Source of the DNA: Siphonodentalium dalli
Taxonomy: Eukaryota; Mollusca; Scaphopoda; Gadilida; Siphonodentaliidae
Length of the DNA: 64,000 nucleotides
Assembly: GCA_032622095.1 (NCBI GenBank)
Contig: CP136063.1
Span: 78,779,980 to 78,843,979 of the forward strand
Reading direction: 5' to 3'
Position numbers and translations under genes: made by a program. Under the pieces are notes generated by a model. It searched no databases. It was not told the DNA's origin and saw only the letters and a list, made by a program, of their open reading frames with translations. Shown here in pieces: positions 1 through 10,687 of the stretch. The stretch's first letter is position 1; each line of letters begins with the position of its first letter.

Positions 1-2104
1 ATTCGGTCATGTTATATTCATATGCGAAAATTCGGCGATATTTATTGTCGTGCACTTCCATGAAATCCCATGCATTTAAGGAGGAGGGGCTGAATACTGA
101 AGAAATTTTATTTTAAAAACCCGTCAGTGTACATATTTCACATATCAATTTTCTCAGTAAAATAACCTCCATTAGAAAATAATGTAGTAAAGTACTCTTT
201 CTTTCTGTAGATATGTGATATGTTCATCCCAAGAACATAATTGTTCCACTCTATACACTTATATGAAGAGTGGTGGCAAAGTAAGATATCAGTTTAGTGG
301 ACCGTATCCGATGTGGATGTTTCAACCCAGGACATTGTTCTGTAGCTTCCCGCATGGCTGTACAGCCATCCAGCGGACTTGAGGCTCGCTTCCTGGAAAA
401 TCAGTGCAATCAATGGCACAATTAGCTATTTAAAAATTGAATTTGCTACTCACAAATGTGAATACAGACTGAATTGGTTTATGAATGCATTTAAATGGTT
501 ATCAGCCGGAAACATCTAAAAAATATTACTCAGATTTCTGAAACAAGGTGGCCGATTTGTTTGTCGAACGAGGATACCAGACAACTTTTCCCCAGGATTA
601 CCGTAAGAACATCTCTGGTGAGTTTCTTTCAAACTGGTGAAATAGTTTTGCAGGAGATGTCCAAATGTGGCCACATTAGGCTCATGCAATATACGGTACC
701 GGTTGTCGCGATATATACCTCCACAATAAGATATACTGGTATGATCTTCAAATACCAGTATTTTCCAACTTAATATATTCCAATTGAAGTACATCTTGGG
801 AAAGGAAATAGTCAATAACTTTATACATAGAATGTCTTAACCACATTCGCGATTACATGGTCGTTTCTGTGAGTGAGACAGTGTTATCAAGAGATTGAAC
901 TGGGTCGGTACATATACATCGGGAACTGGGTACGAACTACGAAACATATGGAGCACCAAAACAAACAGTGCGGTGGGTCTCTGTTGTGCAGTGCTGACCA
1001 GAGAAAACAATGTAATATTATCTGCATGTGCTATTTTTATGAAAACTACTGAAATTAAGCCTACACGATAACCTCAAATCAAAACATGTAGACCAGCTGA
1101 TACTCTTGAAAAAAAAAAGAACTTGCCATAACTTATCTCCGTTTGTCAGTACTCAGTAGCTACTGTGTCACAATCAGTGATCATTATATCTACTGGCTAG
1201 TTAATGTGACAGTGACACACAATTTAACTCTTTCCCCACCTTATCATTTGAATGGTTTAATCAATGAAGATCATCTTTAGATTCTAATCTAGCAGAAGTT
1301 TTATTGTTTTGTTGATGATTTTATTTGTTAGTTTGTTGAAATAAAGGGAATGAAATAAAAACTTTGAATTCTAAAAGGCAAGGATTCTATGCAAATTCCT
1401 TGAGTTTAACCCCACTTGAAGAAATTTGTCAACAGATTGCAATACTATTCTTGCTCCTAATTCCCATATTGCTTATGTATATACTGATTACAATTTGTGG
1501 TATTATGCAGGCTTTGTATTACCAAAACCATTTTGAGCTGTCTGATGGATGGGTTGAATTGATTTATAATCGGTGTAATAGAACACAAGGTCTAGTGTTA
1601 CATGACATCCAACATAGATATATGACCCAGCAGGAAATCGGGTCCCAGAAAAATGTGCACAATATTTGGACGAGCTTGACGCTCGCTCATCGAATTTGCG
1701 CACCCAGTCTGAGAAAGCACCCATGTTCTTGAATGACTTCGATTTTTTTTTTCAATTCAGACATCTCAGCCATTTTTCACCAGAAAAACTGGTGTCCAGT
1801 TTTGTCAGATATCATTTACTTCCGCTTTTTGACAATAGGGTCGGTACGGTTTATGGTTTTGTGGTAATATCAAAACTGAGCGGTAATAACAAAATATTGC
1901 CCAGTTCTAGTGTCCTATATCACAATTATGGTGACCAAACAATATAACATAATTTTTTAGATGATTTTATTTCCAAGTCGGGTGGTCTTTTACTCAGTAA
2001 CCAGATCTGTAAACCACAAAATAACATTACCCCAAATTATAAAATTATGTTGTTGGGTAGGTTCAGTGAGAATTAGCAGTTTTCCAATAAAACAAGATGT
2101 GTAC
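1..2104. other. No gene recognised; possible continuation of the minus-strand zinc-finger gene
   Basis: I see no convincing exon or repeat here. The minus-strand gene that starts near 5.8 kb should continue below 2105, because its last recognised exon ends in a splice donor with an incomplete codon. I looked for its expected C-terminal part and did not find it. Short open frames here resemble nothing I know. Confidence 0.4.
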
Positions 2105-2242
2105 CTGGCAAAAATATAAGTGCTTTCACTCTGTTTGGTTGCCAATAAGTGGTCCACAGTCGACACCATGTCTGCAGTCATGATGATGTAAACCTCTCTA
2201 ATAGATCTAGTACTCTTCCCACGAATTTCCAGTAGCCTTAAT
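2105..2242 (-). CDS. Exon (LLEIRGK segment) of the zinc-finger family gene
   Basis: A 138-nt exon between an acceptor ending ttaatttcag and a GTACAC donor. It encodes RLLEIRGK, then a stretch where the family usually has a run leading to a leucine-rich segment (MTADMVSTVDHLLATK), and ends YIFA plus a split codon. It needs two bases from a preceding exon, which the 3179-3331 exon does not supply, so a small intervening exon is likely missing from the model or lost. Confidence 0.55.
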
Positions 2243-3178
2243 CTGAAATTAATACGTAGGTAAATTGAAAAACCCAATGACACTACTGACTGAGACATGC
2301 AACCTCATGTAGGTTCTAGATTGTATCATAATTTCCTCTCATGTGCAAAACAGCAGCCACATCTGTAGGTGAATGTACCCCAAAACAAGACATCCCCATG
2401 ACCCCACCTAGAGGTCAAATCAAGCCTGCATATTGTTGAGTTTCACAGCTGGAATCATAATGCAGTCTACGAGTCGAGAGCCTCTCGAGAGTGATGAGAT
2501 ATTTATCACCCCAATTCAAGATGGCTGCCACTGGTCAGAATTCCAGGCAAACCAACATCAAGGTAGGGCTGGGAAATTATCCATTTCAAGATAAGATAAG
2601 AACAAGCTATCGGTAGAAACTGATCATACTTAAAATGTTTTAAGATTCTCAGGGATAGTCTCATTTATAATTTATGCTCAATTCTCTAATTTTTCTATGA
2701 TAGTCAACAAAAGCTGCACCCATTGGGCTTGTTTGAAGAGTTGTACTTCCACCCACCCCCTTCTTGAAATCGATCCGAAAATTCAAACTTAAGTTATTGG
2801 TAAAAATGGCAAGCGAAGATGGTTCATATGATTTGGTATTGACTTGCATGATTCAACATGGGGATTTGATGTTTGGTGTTAAAAAAAGATAAAAAATACC
2901 CAGAAATGGGTCCCATACCCATATGTCTAGCACTAATAGTTTTCCCCCTATGTTATACCCTGAATTATAGCCAAGCTTCACACCAGAGTTTTCAACCTAA
3001 TAATATTTCATGTTTCTGAAGTTCATATTCTTTACCATGTTGTGTCAAGAGTTGTTTTGTTGTGGATATAATGTTGTTGATATGTTCAGTTGCATAAACT
3101 ATTATCTATCAAAAATACTAAATGAGTATACAGAGGGATAATCATTGCTCATTTCTGCTGGCATGGCGAAAATCTTAC
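2243..3178. other. Intronic sequence, no further exon found
   Basis: This lies between two recognised exons of the minus-strand gene. The phase mismatch predicts a small exon here, but I could not identify one by eye. No repeat was recognised. Confidence 0.35.
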
Positions 3179-3331
3179 CTTGAAGCCAAAGTCCTTTCTG
3201 AAAGGCTGAGATATTCCAGTATTGTTTTCCTTGTCAGTGATAACTGTTCTGACGTCTCTCTCAGTCATCTCTGTCACCTCTGCTATTCGCCGCCGGTTGA
3301 AGAGCACAATCCTGACCAGAACATAGTACGC
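3179..3331 (-). CDS. Exon (VLFNRRR segment) of the zinc-finger family gene
   Basis: This 51-codon exon lies between an acceptor ending catacatag and a GTAAGA donor. It is phase 0 at both ends and matches the phase of the preceding exon. It encodes YVLVRIVLFNRRRIAEVTEM, which fits the family segment with arginines after FN, followed by an ENNTGISQP stretch. Confidence 0.65.
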
Positions 3332-3396
3332 CTATGTATGGTATAGTATAGTATGCCTATATATATCCTCAATTCTTTAGAAGTTGGATTACTCAC

Positions 3397-4181
3397 TTTA
3401 CAAATTCCACATATGGTTTCACAAAGATAATTTCTGAACTTCACTAAATCATCTGTGGCAGGTAGAACTTGTTTAACTGACGTAACTTCACACGGGTGCT
3501 GCAACACAAGACAAATAATTATTCCATTTTGCTTTATTCATATGCTTGAAGTCCTTCCCGTCTTCGATCATGGTTCTGTCACTGGTGCTTACTCCACAGC
3601 TTATTTTGAGCAGGAAACATTGTTTGAGGTTGTGTCCGAGATTTAAAGCTAGAGTTAGAGAATCAACTTCTAAAGACAGATTTATCACACTTTTCTGAAC
3701 AGACTTAAAACATGAACCAGTTAGCCAGTTCATTGATTTTTTTTCAGCTCCTTTATTCAAATAAATCAAAATGCGACCAAGAGTTCTTATCTTAGTTCGC
3801 GCATTGCGCATGTCCTTGCGACGTTGTTCATCTTTACTTCCAAGTCTATCAATTAAGGATAAGGCAAATTCTTTGATGAGGCTGTCTTCAGAACATATTT
3901 CAGCTGGCCCAGGATTGTACTTCGTTTCCTTCATTCCATCAAATAGTTCTCTCAAAATTGCGTCATCCTCTGATGTTTCAGGAAGAAAAGGCTGAAACAT
4001 TACTTGTTCGTTGATTTGCGTTTGGTGCAAACAGGCATTTTTTACATGACTCCATAAGCATTCTGCAGCAAAGAATCCCAAACAGAATTCACATGGCAAG
4101 TAATCTGCTGCAGTGAGACGTTTCTCTTTACTCTCTCTGTCTTCTGGCTACTACCAGAGTTCCTGTACCAGATTGTATCAC
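3397..4181 (-). pseudogene. Main exon of the zinc-finger family gene, two frameshifts
   Basis: The acceptor is aaattttag and the first codons read VIQSGTGTLVVARRQRE in phase 0 with the previous exon. Near 4120 the reading frame is lost inside an AG-dinucleotide run. One extra AG would restore the continuation SKEKRLTAADYLPCEFC, so this looks like slippage. The exon then runs through a C-x2-C-x11-H-x4-C motif, ARTKIRTLGRILIYL and SLTLALNLGHNLKQC. A second shift near 3500 moves the frame to QVLPATDDLVKFRNYL. It ends ICGICK with a strong GTGAGT donor. Confidence 0.65.
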
Positions 4182-4254
4182 CTAAAATTTGATGTACCGA
4201 TGTGAGATTTATATTTATATTATATTTATTATGTGTATACATATATACATGTAC

Positions 4255-4484
4255 CTTAGAATTGTGGATAAAGTTCCCCTCATTTTGTAGCTTTTGCAAC
4301 ATTTTCTTGCGTTCTGTCGAACCAGGAGGCTCCAGGAGGGCAAGTCTAACATTGTCTTCGTTGAAATGGACATTGGTTAGATGAGTGGATATTTTGGACT
4401 GAAAACATCTCCCACAGTAGACACAACAGTCTGCTTTTCTATACTGCCGTCTCCAATCAGTGGAGTGATATGTCGGGACTTGAA
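4255..4484 (-). CDS. Exon with C2H2-like finger, zinc-finger family gene
   Basis: A pyrimidine-rich acceptor (ctcctttcag) precedes this 230-nt exon, and AAG with a GTACAT donor ends it. After two split-codon bases it gives 76 codons. They include a C-x2-C-x10-H-x4-H finger (CVYCGRCF...THLTNVH) and the segment ERKKMLQKLQNEGNFIHN, which is the family signature I recognise. The exon ends in phase 0. Confidence 0.7.
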
Positions 4485-4814
4485 CTGAAAGGAGAATCAG
4501 TGGTAGGTGAATCAAAACACTATTTCTGCATATAAACTTATAGAGAAGTTGACCACCCAGCATAGAGGGGAATGTTGATTTTGTCAGATTAAAACAGTCA
4601 TTAAAATGGATCAACATCATCAGAATTTGGCACGTTCTATAGAAACAATGTCTGGAATTGATTAACCCTTTACCCAACAAACCGGCCAAAACCGGCCAAA
4701 TAAAGCTTCAACAGCCTAAAATATCTTCGGTCTGTCTCAATAAAACCATACAAATATGGATATCATTGGAACCGGCTCATTGACCACATTGTGATGGTTA
4801 AAGTTATACCCTGT

Positions 4815-4883
4815 GCCAATGCATTCTCTTATATATGCGAGTCGACCATAGGTCGCCTCGCATATATAAGAGAATGCATTGGC
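4815..4883. repeat. 69-bp palindrome (hairpin module), copy 1a
   Basis: Arms of 33 bp starting GCCAATGCATTCTCTTATAT pair with one mismatch around a 3-nt ATA loop. It is outward-flanked by CCCTGT. The same module occurs 11 times in the window. Confidence 0.9.
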
Positions 4884-4962
4884 CTAAAAAAAATCTTTTT
4901 TTAACACTTTTTACCATTTTGTATACCATTCTTTAACAATTTTATAATTTTTAATGTGTTAA

Positions 4963-5031
4963 GCCAATGCATTCTCTTATATATGCGAGGCGACCTATGG
5001 TCGACTCGCATATATAAGAGAATGCATTGGC
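4963..5031. repeat. 69-bp palindrome, copy 1b
   Basis: Reverse-complement orientation of the 4815-4883 palindrome, as shown by the position of the single mismatched pair. It is followed by CACAGGG. Confidence 0.9.
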
Positions 5032-5583
5032 ACAGGGCCCTTCTGTTGGGTAAAGGGTTAAACACAACAAACAGCTTTCTCAATTTTCCGGGATTTGCTG
5101 GTTACCCGTAGACAAGCCTGAAAATGAGTGATCGGACAAAATCAACTGTCCGATGCGAAAATGCAGAAAATCGTATTTGTCTGGCATCGATTTGAAACAG
5201 CCGGACGTAAATTTTGTTGCAAATGTAAAAGCTTTGTATCGAACCCAAATTCAAACTTGAATGTATTTTTGGTCCAAAATGCCACATACCAAATTTGGTT
5301 TCAAGAGTGTAGATGAAACTTGAGTTATTCAGAAAAAAACTGCACGAAGCTGTAAAAGGCAGACCAAACCCAAATTCGACCTTATTTATGATTTGGGGGG
5401 GGGGGGTCAATAAGCACGCCTGTACTTCAATTTTGGGTGGTGGCAGTTTGTCATACCTTGATAGTATGATTCTGTGCAATTTCCATAATGTAGGTGGCTG
5501 GGATGAGAAAAAAGTGCCCCTCCCCCACATTTAATTATAATACAACTCTTTTTAAATAAATACATAAATTAAAAAATTATTAC

Positions 5584-5821
5584 CATTTTTCAACTGCTGT
5601 TTCAGCCTAGTCCTCAATTTCGGAGTACTGTCATCATTTTCTTTTGAGATGAGAGTTCCGTCTGACTCTTTCCCTGAACTCAAATCCTTCCTCAATTTGG
5701 AATCACTGCTACTTCCGGCTTCTTCTGAATCGTAACTGTTAATCCATACCCCATAATCAATTTTATTAATTTTGAGCCTTGTCCTCGAAATGCATGCAAT
5801 GACAGATGGCAGCACGATCAT
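5584..5821 (-). CDS. Acidic N-terminal exon of the zinc-finger family gene
   Basis: This exon reads in frame from an ATG at 5821 and encodes a Ser/Asp/Glu-rich stretch (INSYDSEEAGSSSDSKL) and a basic end (LRTRLKQQLKN). It ends in one base of a split codon followed by a GTAATA donor. That base joins exactly with the two leading bases of the next exon to give Val, the main support for it being an exon. The 5' boundary is uncertain, because a 28-bp sequence at 5813-5840 is repeated at 6225-6252 and the ATG lies inside it. An upstream splice acceptor instead of a start is possible. Confidence 0.5.
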
Positions 5822-5840
5822 CTTCCTCGTCAAGATGATT

Positions 5841-6134
5841 CAGCAGCTAAGGCTGTATCGCGACAGTCAGTTTTAGTGGTGGAGGAAAGCCCACACAGAA
5901 TATTCCGAGTGGTGAAACCACCGAACCCCGGCAAGTAACTGACAGACTTTTGCAGATAACTGAGTGAGTGCTGCTAACCGGTCACCTTCCTTAACCCCCC
6001 GCGGGTATCATCTTTTTGTCAACCCGGCGGGAAATCCAGTACCTGCCGGATTCGAACTCACCCAGACATTGCTGCACTGCCCATTTCGCCGTTAATGGAC
6101 AAAGCGCATCACCGACTGAGCCACCGAGGCCCCC
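5841..6134 (-). mobile_element. tRNA-derived SINE, near full length
   Basis: Read on the minus strand, the element begins GGGGGCCTCGGTGG. It carries an RNA polymerase III A box TGGCTCAGTCGG (6112-6123) and a B box GAGTTCGAATCC (6048-6059). A tRNA-unrelated body follows, with CTCCACCACTAAAACTGAC near its 3' end. A second head-containing copy is at 29963 and a tail fragment at 32290. Boundaries are by similarity to those copies. No poly-A tail is evident. Confidence 0.8.
6048..6123 (-). promoter_or_regulatory. Internal Pol III A and B boxes of the SINE
   Basis: The A box (6112-6123) and B box (6048-6059) match the tRNA-type internal promoter consensus on the minus strand. They show the tRNA ancestry of the element; whether it is transcribed is not known. 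Confidence 0.7.
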
Positions 6135-6252
6135 ACAAAAAACTCAATATCACTAGAATTAATTCCAAAGTTTCGTCATAAGAACTGATAAACAACTCAC
6201 CACTGCTAGGGCTGTAATTCTAATCACGATCATCTTCCTCATCAAGATGATT

Positions 6253-8255
6253 ATATTCCTGATTTTCACTATCCTTGAGAGTCGATGAAATCTCATCAGT
6301 ATATAGGCCGACAGCTTTCAGACTTTCAGATATATTCTGTGTGTTTTTTGAGCAATCCGCAAATGAGAAAATGTTTCCTTCACTTTAATAAAATAAATGA
6401 ATTTAAGCCATACCTTACATGAATTTTTTTTCAAGAAACGTCAGTGACACTGGCAATACAATATATTTAGCAAGTGAAATTTCATAAAGAAAACTTTCAG
6501 AAGCTTTCAGCGAACTTTTGTTATAAGGTACCCAAATTTTCCACCCTTAAAAATCAATTTTGAAGGGTTTCCTGATTTTTTTTTCATTTTCCACATTTTG
6601 TACAATTATTTATATGTATTTGGCCACCATATTTCTTTTAAAGATAACAGTAACGTCTCGGCATACTTTCGATATTAATAAATTATTTGCAGTATATTTT
6701 CGATAAATTCCACATATGCTCTTCACCGACTAAAGAAATGGCCAATTCACATTGAGTCATTGACCCACGTTCACCGCTAGTTTACTTATTTATCCTACAA
6801 TAACTATCTTAATTTTATTGCAGTGCTGGTAGATGGAGGGAACGAATATTTGAATACGTTGAGCGTTCTGCCAAAACATTCTATGTCAACAGGCCAACTC
6901 GGTACACGGTAATGTTCAGTGGACAGGGGTATTATATTGACCAGCCTAAGGCTCCCATATAAAGTCAGTGCTTAGTGGGCAGAAAAGGGGTCTTCGCGAT
7001 GTACTCAAGAATCCTAATAATGCGATGTTTCCTCGCGTGATTATTACTTATAGATTGGATGACTTCTAAGTGCTGGGGCAGAACCGGAAGAAGGCGCTGG
7101 AGGATATCCTCGTTAAAATTAGGACGGGAATTACAGGTGACAATCTCGTGAACGAAATATAACTCCATCATTGCCACAAGTCAATATATAGAGGGATTCA
7201 GGATTATACTGACTCGCACAAAATCGCATGACCATGTGCACTCTTATACAATCCATATATGCCTAACTGTAGTAACTTCCATAGGTGACAATGGTCTCAT
7301 AATGTTGTATAACCAAAATATTAGAATCCATATAGTGCCAATTCGTTGGCTCCAAGCTGATTGGATGTGGCGATTCCGTGTGTCGATCATGTGGTGCACG
7401 ATAAATTACCAAATTGAAGTGAATAAAATGGCTGCCTCCAATCGCCTTCGTTTATCGTTTTACATTATCGTGTAACAAAGGCCAAAACACGACATAACAC
7501 CGGACGACCTCAACTTTCTCTATTAGCAATTTCAAGCATTTACTTTGGTGAATTTCAAGTGAAACTTCATCAAGAAATGAAAAGATGTTCCGCATTGCTC
7601 AGTCATATATAGCTGCAACAAAGCGTTTAGAACCGGAATAACTATCAACGAACACACGTAAAAGATAGACCTTTTCACATAGAATACGGGTCTTTTATAC
7701 GGAAAGCCAAAAAAAGACAATATTGAATAAATAATTGCCACCACTGACTACATTAAAGCTACGGACCAAACAAATGCAACACATAGCATATAAATACCTT
7801 TTAAAATAAACAAAGGCCACTATTTCTCAGTTTTGAATAAAATTAAAGATATGCTATTAAATGCGCCAAATGAGTCTCTATTTATCTGGGACTATTTCTT
7901 TACGCGGGCAAACGCATAGTTACGTGAAACGTCATCGCATGCCTTATGGAAGCCGATGTTAATTTCGCGTCCCATTTGTTGATTTAAGTACGAAAAAAAT
8001 CTGTTTTGATTTCCATGGAGAGATAGAGAGAGAGTGGGGACAGGCAGAACGCTCGAAGTATACAAACAAAACCGGACTATCATTATACCATACTATTTAC
8101 GCAAATAATATTTTTTTAATTTATGCAACCTCATAATGTATATGTTCTCTGTCATCTTTTTTAAATCCATATATATATATTGTATCTGGGAGCGGGGACA
8201 TTGTAAGTTGTAACCCAGTCCCGTCGTAAATGAATCTACAATAAAATGTCTTTAA
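6253..8255. other. No gene confirmed; one weak death-fold-like exon candidate
   Basis: The stretch next to 6253 contains an acidic open frame on the minus strand (about 6367-6225, ending NHLDEEDDRD and a stop) that could be an exon remnant of the neighbouring gene. The only other notable frame is at 6965-7177 (minus). The rest is AT-rich with no recognised feature. Confidence 0.3.
6965..7177 (-). CDS. Possible helical (CARD-like) exon, unconfirmed
   Basis: A 70-codon minus-strand frame includes FNEDILQRLLPVLPQHLEVI and RKHRIIRILEYI. This spacing of Leu/Ile-rich helices resembles a death-fold (CARD) domain. I see no clear splice sites or neighbouring exons, and a frame of this length can arise by chance. 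Treat as a candidate only. Confidence 0.15.
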   Translation of the reverse strand: MAMMELYFVHEIVTCNSRPNFNEDILQRLLPVLPQHLEVIQSISNNHARKHRIIRILEYIAKTPFLPTKH

Positions 8256-9059
8256 AGGTACGGTTGGCCTTGGCGGTGGGTATCCTGTGAAAATATTTCC
8301 ACCCGTCAAAAACCGCCACAAACAGGAGGAACAACAAAAGTAGACAGACTTTGTCCGTATACAAATAAGAAATATCGCATAAACAGTATGTTATTGTCAT
8401 ATATTTGACCATTGTTATGTAAACATAAGCATAACAAGTTACTTTTCAAGTGTTTGTTTATATTATGATGGTAGACATAAAGAGCGTTCTTTGTTGGTGA
8501 ATTCCTTATATGGAACGAATAAAGAGCGTTTATGTCATTTGTGTGTGATTAGCCAGCAGCATCGTGCTGTCTTCTGTAAGACAATCAGGCTCTTGCTTAG
8601 GTGAAATATAGTAAATCTTTATGATAACATGCTGTTTACGCGATGGTAATGGTATATATGAACGAAACTGTATGCGTTTTAATGTTTTTCTGTTTACGGT
8701 GATTGGAACAAATATGAATATTTTCGACAACTAAGGCCTCACGTGCCTTTAAAGTAAGAAGTAACTCACCGCACAATGCCACTGGCTAATCACACACAAA
8801 TGGCATAAACGCTCTTTATTAGTTCCATATAAGGAATTCACCAACAAAGAACGCTCTTTATGTTTACCATCATAATATAAACAAACGCCAGAAAAGTAAC
8901 TTTTTATGCTTTTGTTTACATAACAATGGTCAAACATATGACAATAACATACTGTTTATGCGATATTTCTTATTTGTATACGGACAAAGTCTATCTACAT
9001 TTTTATGTTCTTTCTGTTTCTGTTTCACAGGATACCCACCGCCAAGGCCAACCGTACCT
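8256..9059. mobile_element. TTAA-flanked foldback element
   Basis: The two ends are long inverted repeats. The left arm starts AGGTACGGTTGGCCTTGGCG (8256) and runs to about 8560; the right arm runs from about 8775 to 9059, with a roughly 215-bp centre. TTAA lies at both outer edges. Both arms resemble the right half of the MITE copies at 39741-40250 and 51564-52089, so this appears to be a rearranged foldback version of that family. No coding sequence was seen. Confidence 0.75.
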
Positions 9060-9063
9060 TTAA

Positions 9064-10400
9064 AAGTTTACTTTAAATTTAGCTAATAAGATATAAATAA
9101 TATAACTTATAATATAAAGCTAATTAATTATAAGCTTTATGGCATAAAATAAATTTGCTACTGCAATTAAGTTTTGAGAAGGTCTCTAAATATTTCACCA
9201 CATAAGCTGCATGAAAAGTTTATTTATAGATTTATATTTTTATATACATCATTTCTTTTTGGTGTTCCCATGTTTGACTTAGAAATATTTACTGAGAATA
9301 GGAATTGTGTAATTGAACATTTAACTAAGTCAGATAAATTCCTTATTAAAATTGACTTTAAATTTAACTGTTTGAAGTATTTACTTTAAATATGATTTTT
9401 TTCCCAACTATATGAATATTTAAAGCATGTGAAGCAATGATATTTATTACTTGCTAATAGAAACGTATGAATATTGAATTGATTATATTAATTATAACAC
9501 AACATTTGTGCATGTACAACACATAAACAAGGGCACAGTTATTTTTATTTTGTGAATATAAAGTTAGCCAATCAGTTGGACACAACCAAGTATCACACCA
9601 TGACAGGACTTAGTAGTTTCCACCCACACAGCCCCAGTATAAATTAACTGATAAATAATGGTTATTTGTACTACTAACCATTTTAGTATTAATACTTAAT
9701 GATTATTTCCACGAAGGCTATGGTCTACAGACTATTGTGTGAAATAAGACAAATCTCCATTTAAATATGGAGAAGATAACTTAGCATAATCTACATGCTG
9801 AGTCCATACAATATTTGTATTTAAGTAATATGAACTGCGCATCTTACCATAAATTACTTGCTAAGATTAAGTGAATATGAATTACGATTTTAACTATGAA
9901 TTGTATGACAACACCGAAGGTGTTTAATAAATTAATACTAACATTGTGATTGCGAATAAGACAAAAAATTGATAAATGAGTTAACATTTTTCTAATTAAT
10001 GGAACTTTGATATATACTGATATGACAATCTAAAATACACAAAATGCTGAAATAAAACCAAGTGGCCAAAGTAGGGTTTATTTCAGGATTCTGCCCCTTC
10101 AATTAATTTTAAGTAACTTAATGACTTACTTTATTTATTGGAACAATATATATACTAAATTTCTGAGTCATGTGCCACTTCAGGCTATGACAATGATAAA
10201 GTTGAGTCCTCATTTCAAGCCTCATCAGGCTAGTATGGTATAAATGTCTAATTTTCCATATTATCACGAGGGGAGATATTCAAGAGACAATACGAGTACA
10301 TCGATAACATTTACTATACGTCTTTTATCCAATTACAACACCGCGGTATATGGTCCAATAGAAAGGAAATCAAACGGGGACGTTCTTTCTATGGAATTTA
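9064..10400. other. AT-rich sequence, nothing recognised
   Basis: Very AT-rich sequence with short open frames only. I find no conserved motif, splice structure or recognisable repeat. Confidence 0.4.
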
Positions 10401-10687
10401 AATTTCATCCTCATTGCAAAAACGGACGATGACATGTTATCTCGTGGTAGAGAACTGGTTCGTTTATCTCTATCAAGAGGACAGGGCGAACTTATTTCAC
10501 GACAATCCCCACCACACACCGAACATTATTCATCATATGTGTATAAACCACCCGTGTGTGTTCAGGAACATGTCTTATTCCGATTGCGAGGTGGCTGCGT
10601 TGAGCGTGTCCGTGGAGAAATCGACCACGATTTCGAAATGGGAGTACAAGATAGCGCGCGGAATTTTATCATAACCTTTAATAGCTA

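Larger units (their letters stand above)
4666..5057. mobile_element. TTAA-flanked palindromic MITE, copy 1
   Basis: The element is 392 bp with 14-bp terminal inverted repeats CCCTTTACCCAACA and is flanked by TTAA at 4662-4665 and 5058-5061. TTAA duplication and ends beginning CCC are typical of piggyBac-type elements, so a piggyBac-mobilised MITE is inferred. Inside it are two 69-bp palindromes (4815-4883 and 4963-5031) in opposite orientation, separated by an AT-rich spacer. It sits in an intron of the minus-strand zinc-finger gene. There is no coding capacity. Confidence 0.85.
2105..5821 (-). pseudogene. Spliced gene of an unnamed Cys/His zinc-finger protein family (frame-broken)
   Basis: Five exons in order on the minus strand (5821-5584, 4484-4255, 4181-3397, 3331-3179, 2242-2105) encode a protein I recognise as an unnamed, often multicopy animal family. 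Landmarks are an acidic N-terminal exon, a C-x2-C-x10-H-x4-H finger, a segment ending NEGNFIHN, a second C-x2-C-x11-H-x4-C motif (PCEFC...HVKNAC), an ARTKIRTLGRIL segment, a LALNLGHNLK segment, RIVLFNRRR and LLEIRGK. The first four exons join with compatible phases. Two lesions break the frame: a 2-bp loss within an AG run near 4120, and a second shift near 3500. The join from 3179 to 2242 is out of phase, so a small exon is probably missing from my model. Its function is unknown to me; nucleic-acid binding is only suggested by the fingers. It may be a recent pseudogene or carry assembly errors. Confidence 0.65.

Noticed and set aside
3771-3995. Plus-strand frame over the minus-strand zinc-finger exon
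   Set aside because: Lies antisense within a recognised exon with good splice phases; shadow frame.
4666-5057. Palindrome pairs as CRISPR-like repeats
   Set aside because: Two inverted palindromes inside terminal repeats with TTAA borders, in a eukaryotic setting; no array of spacers.
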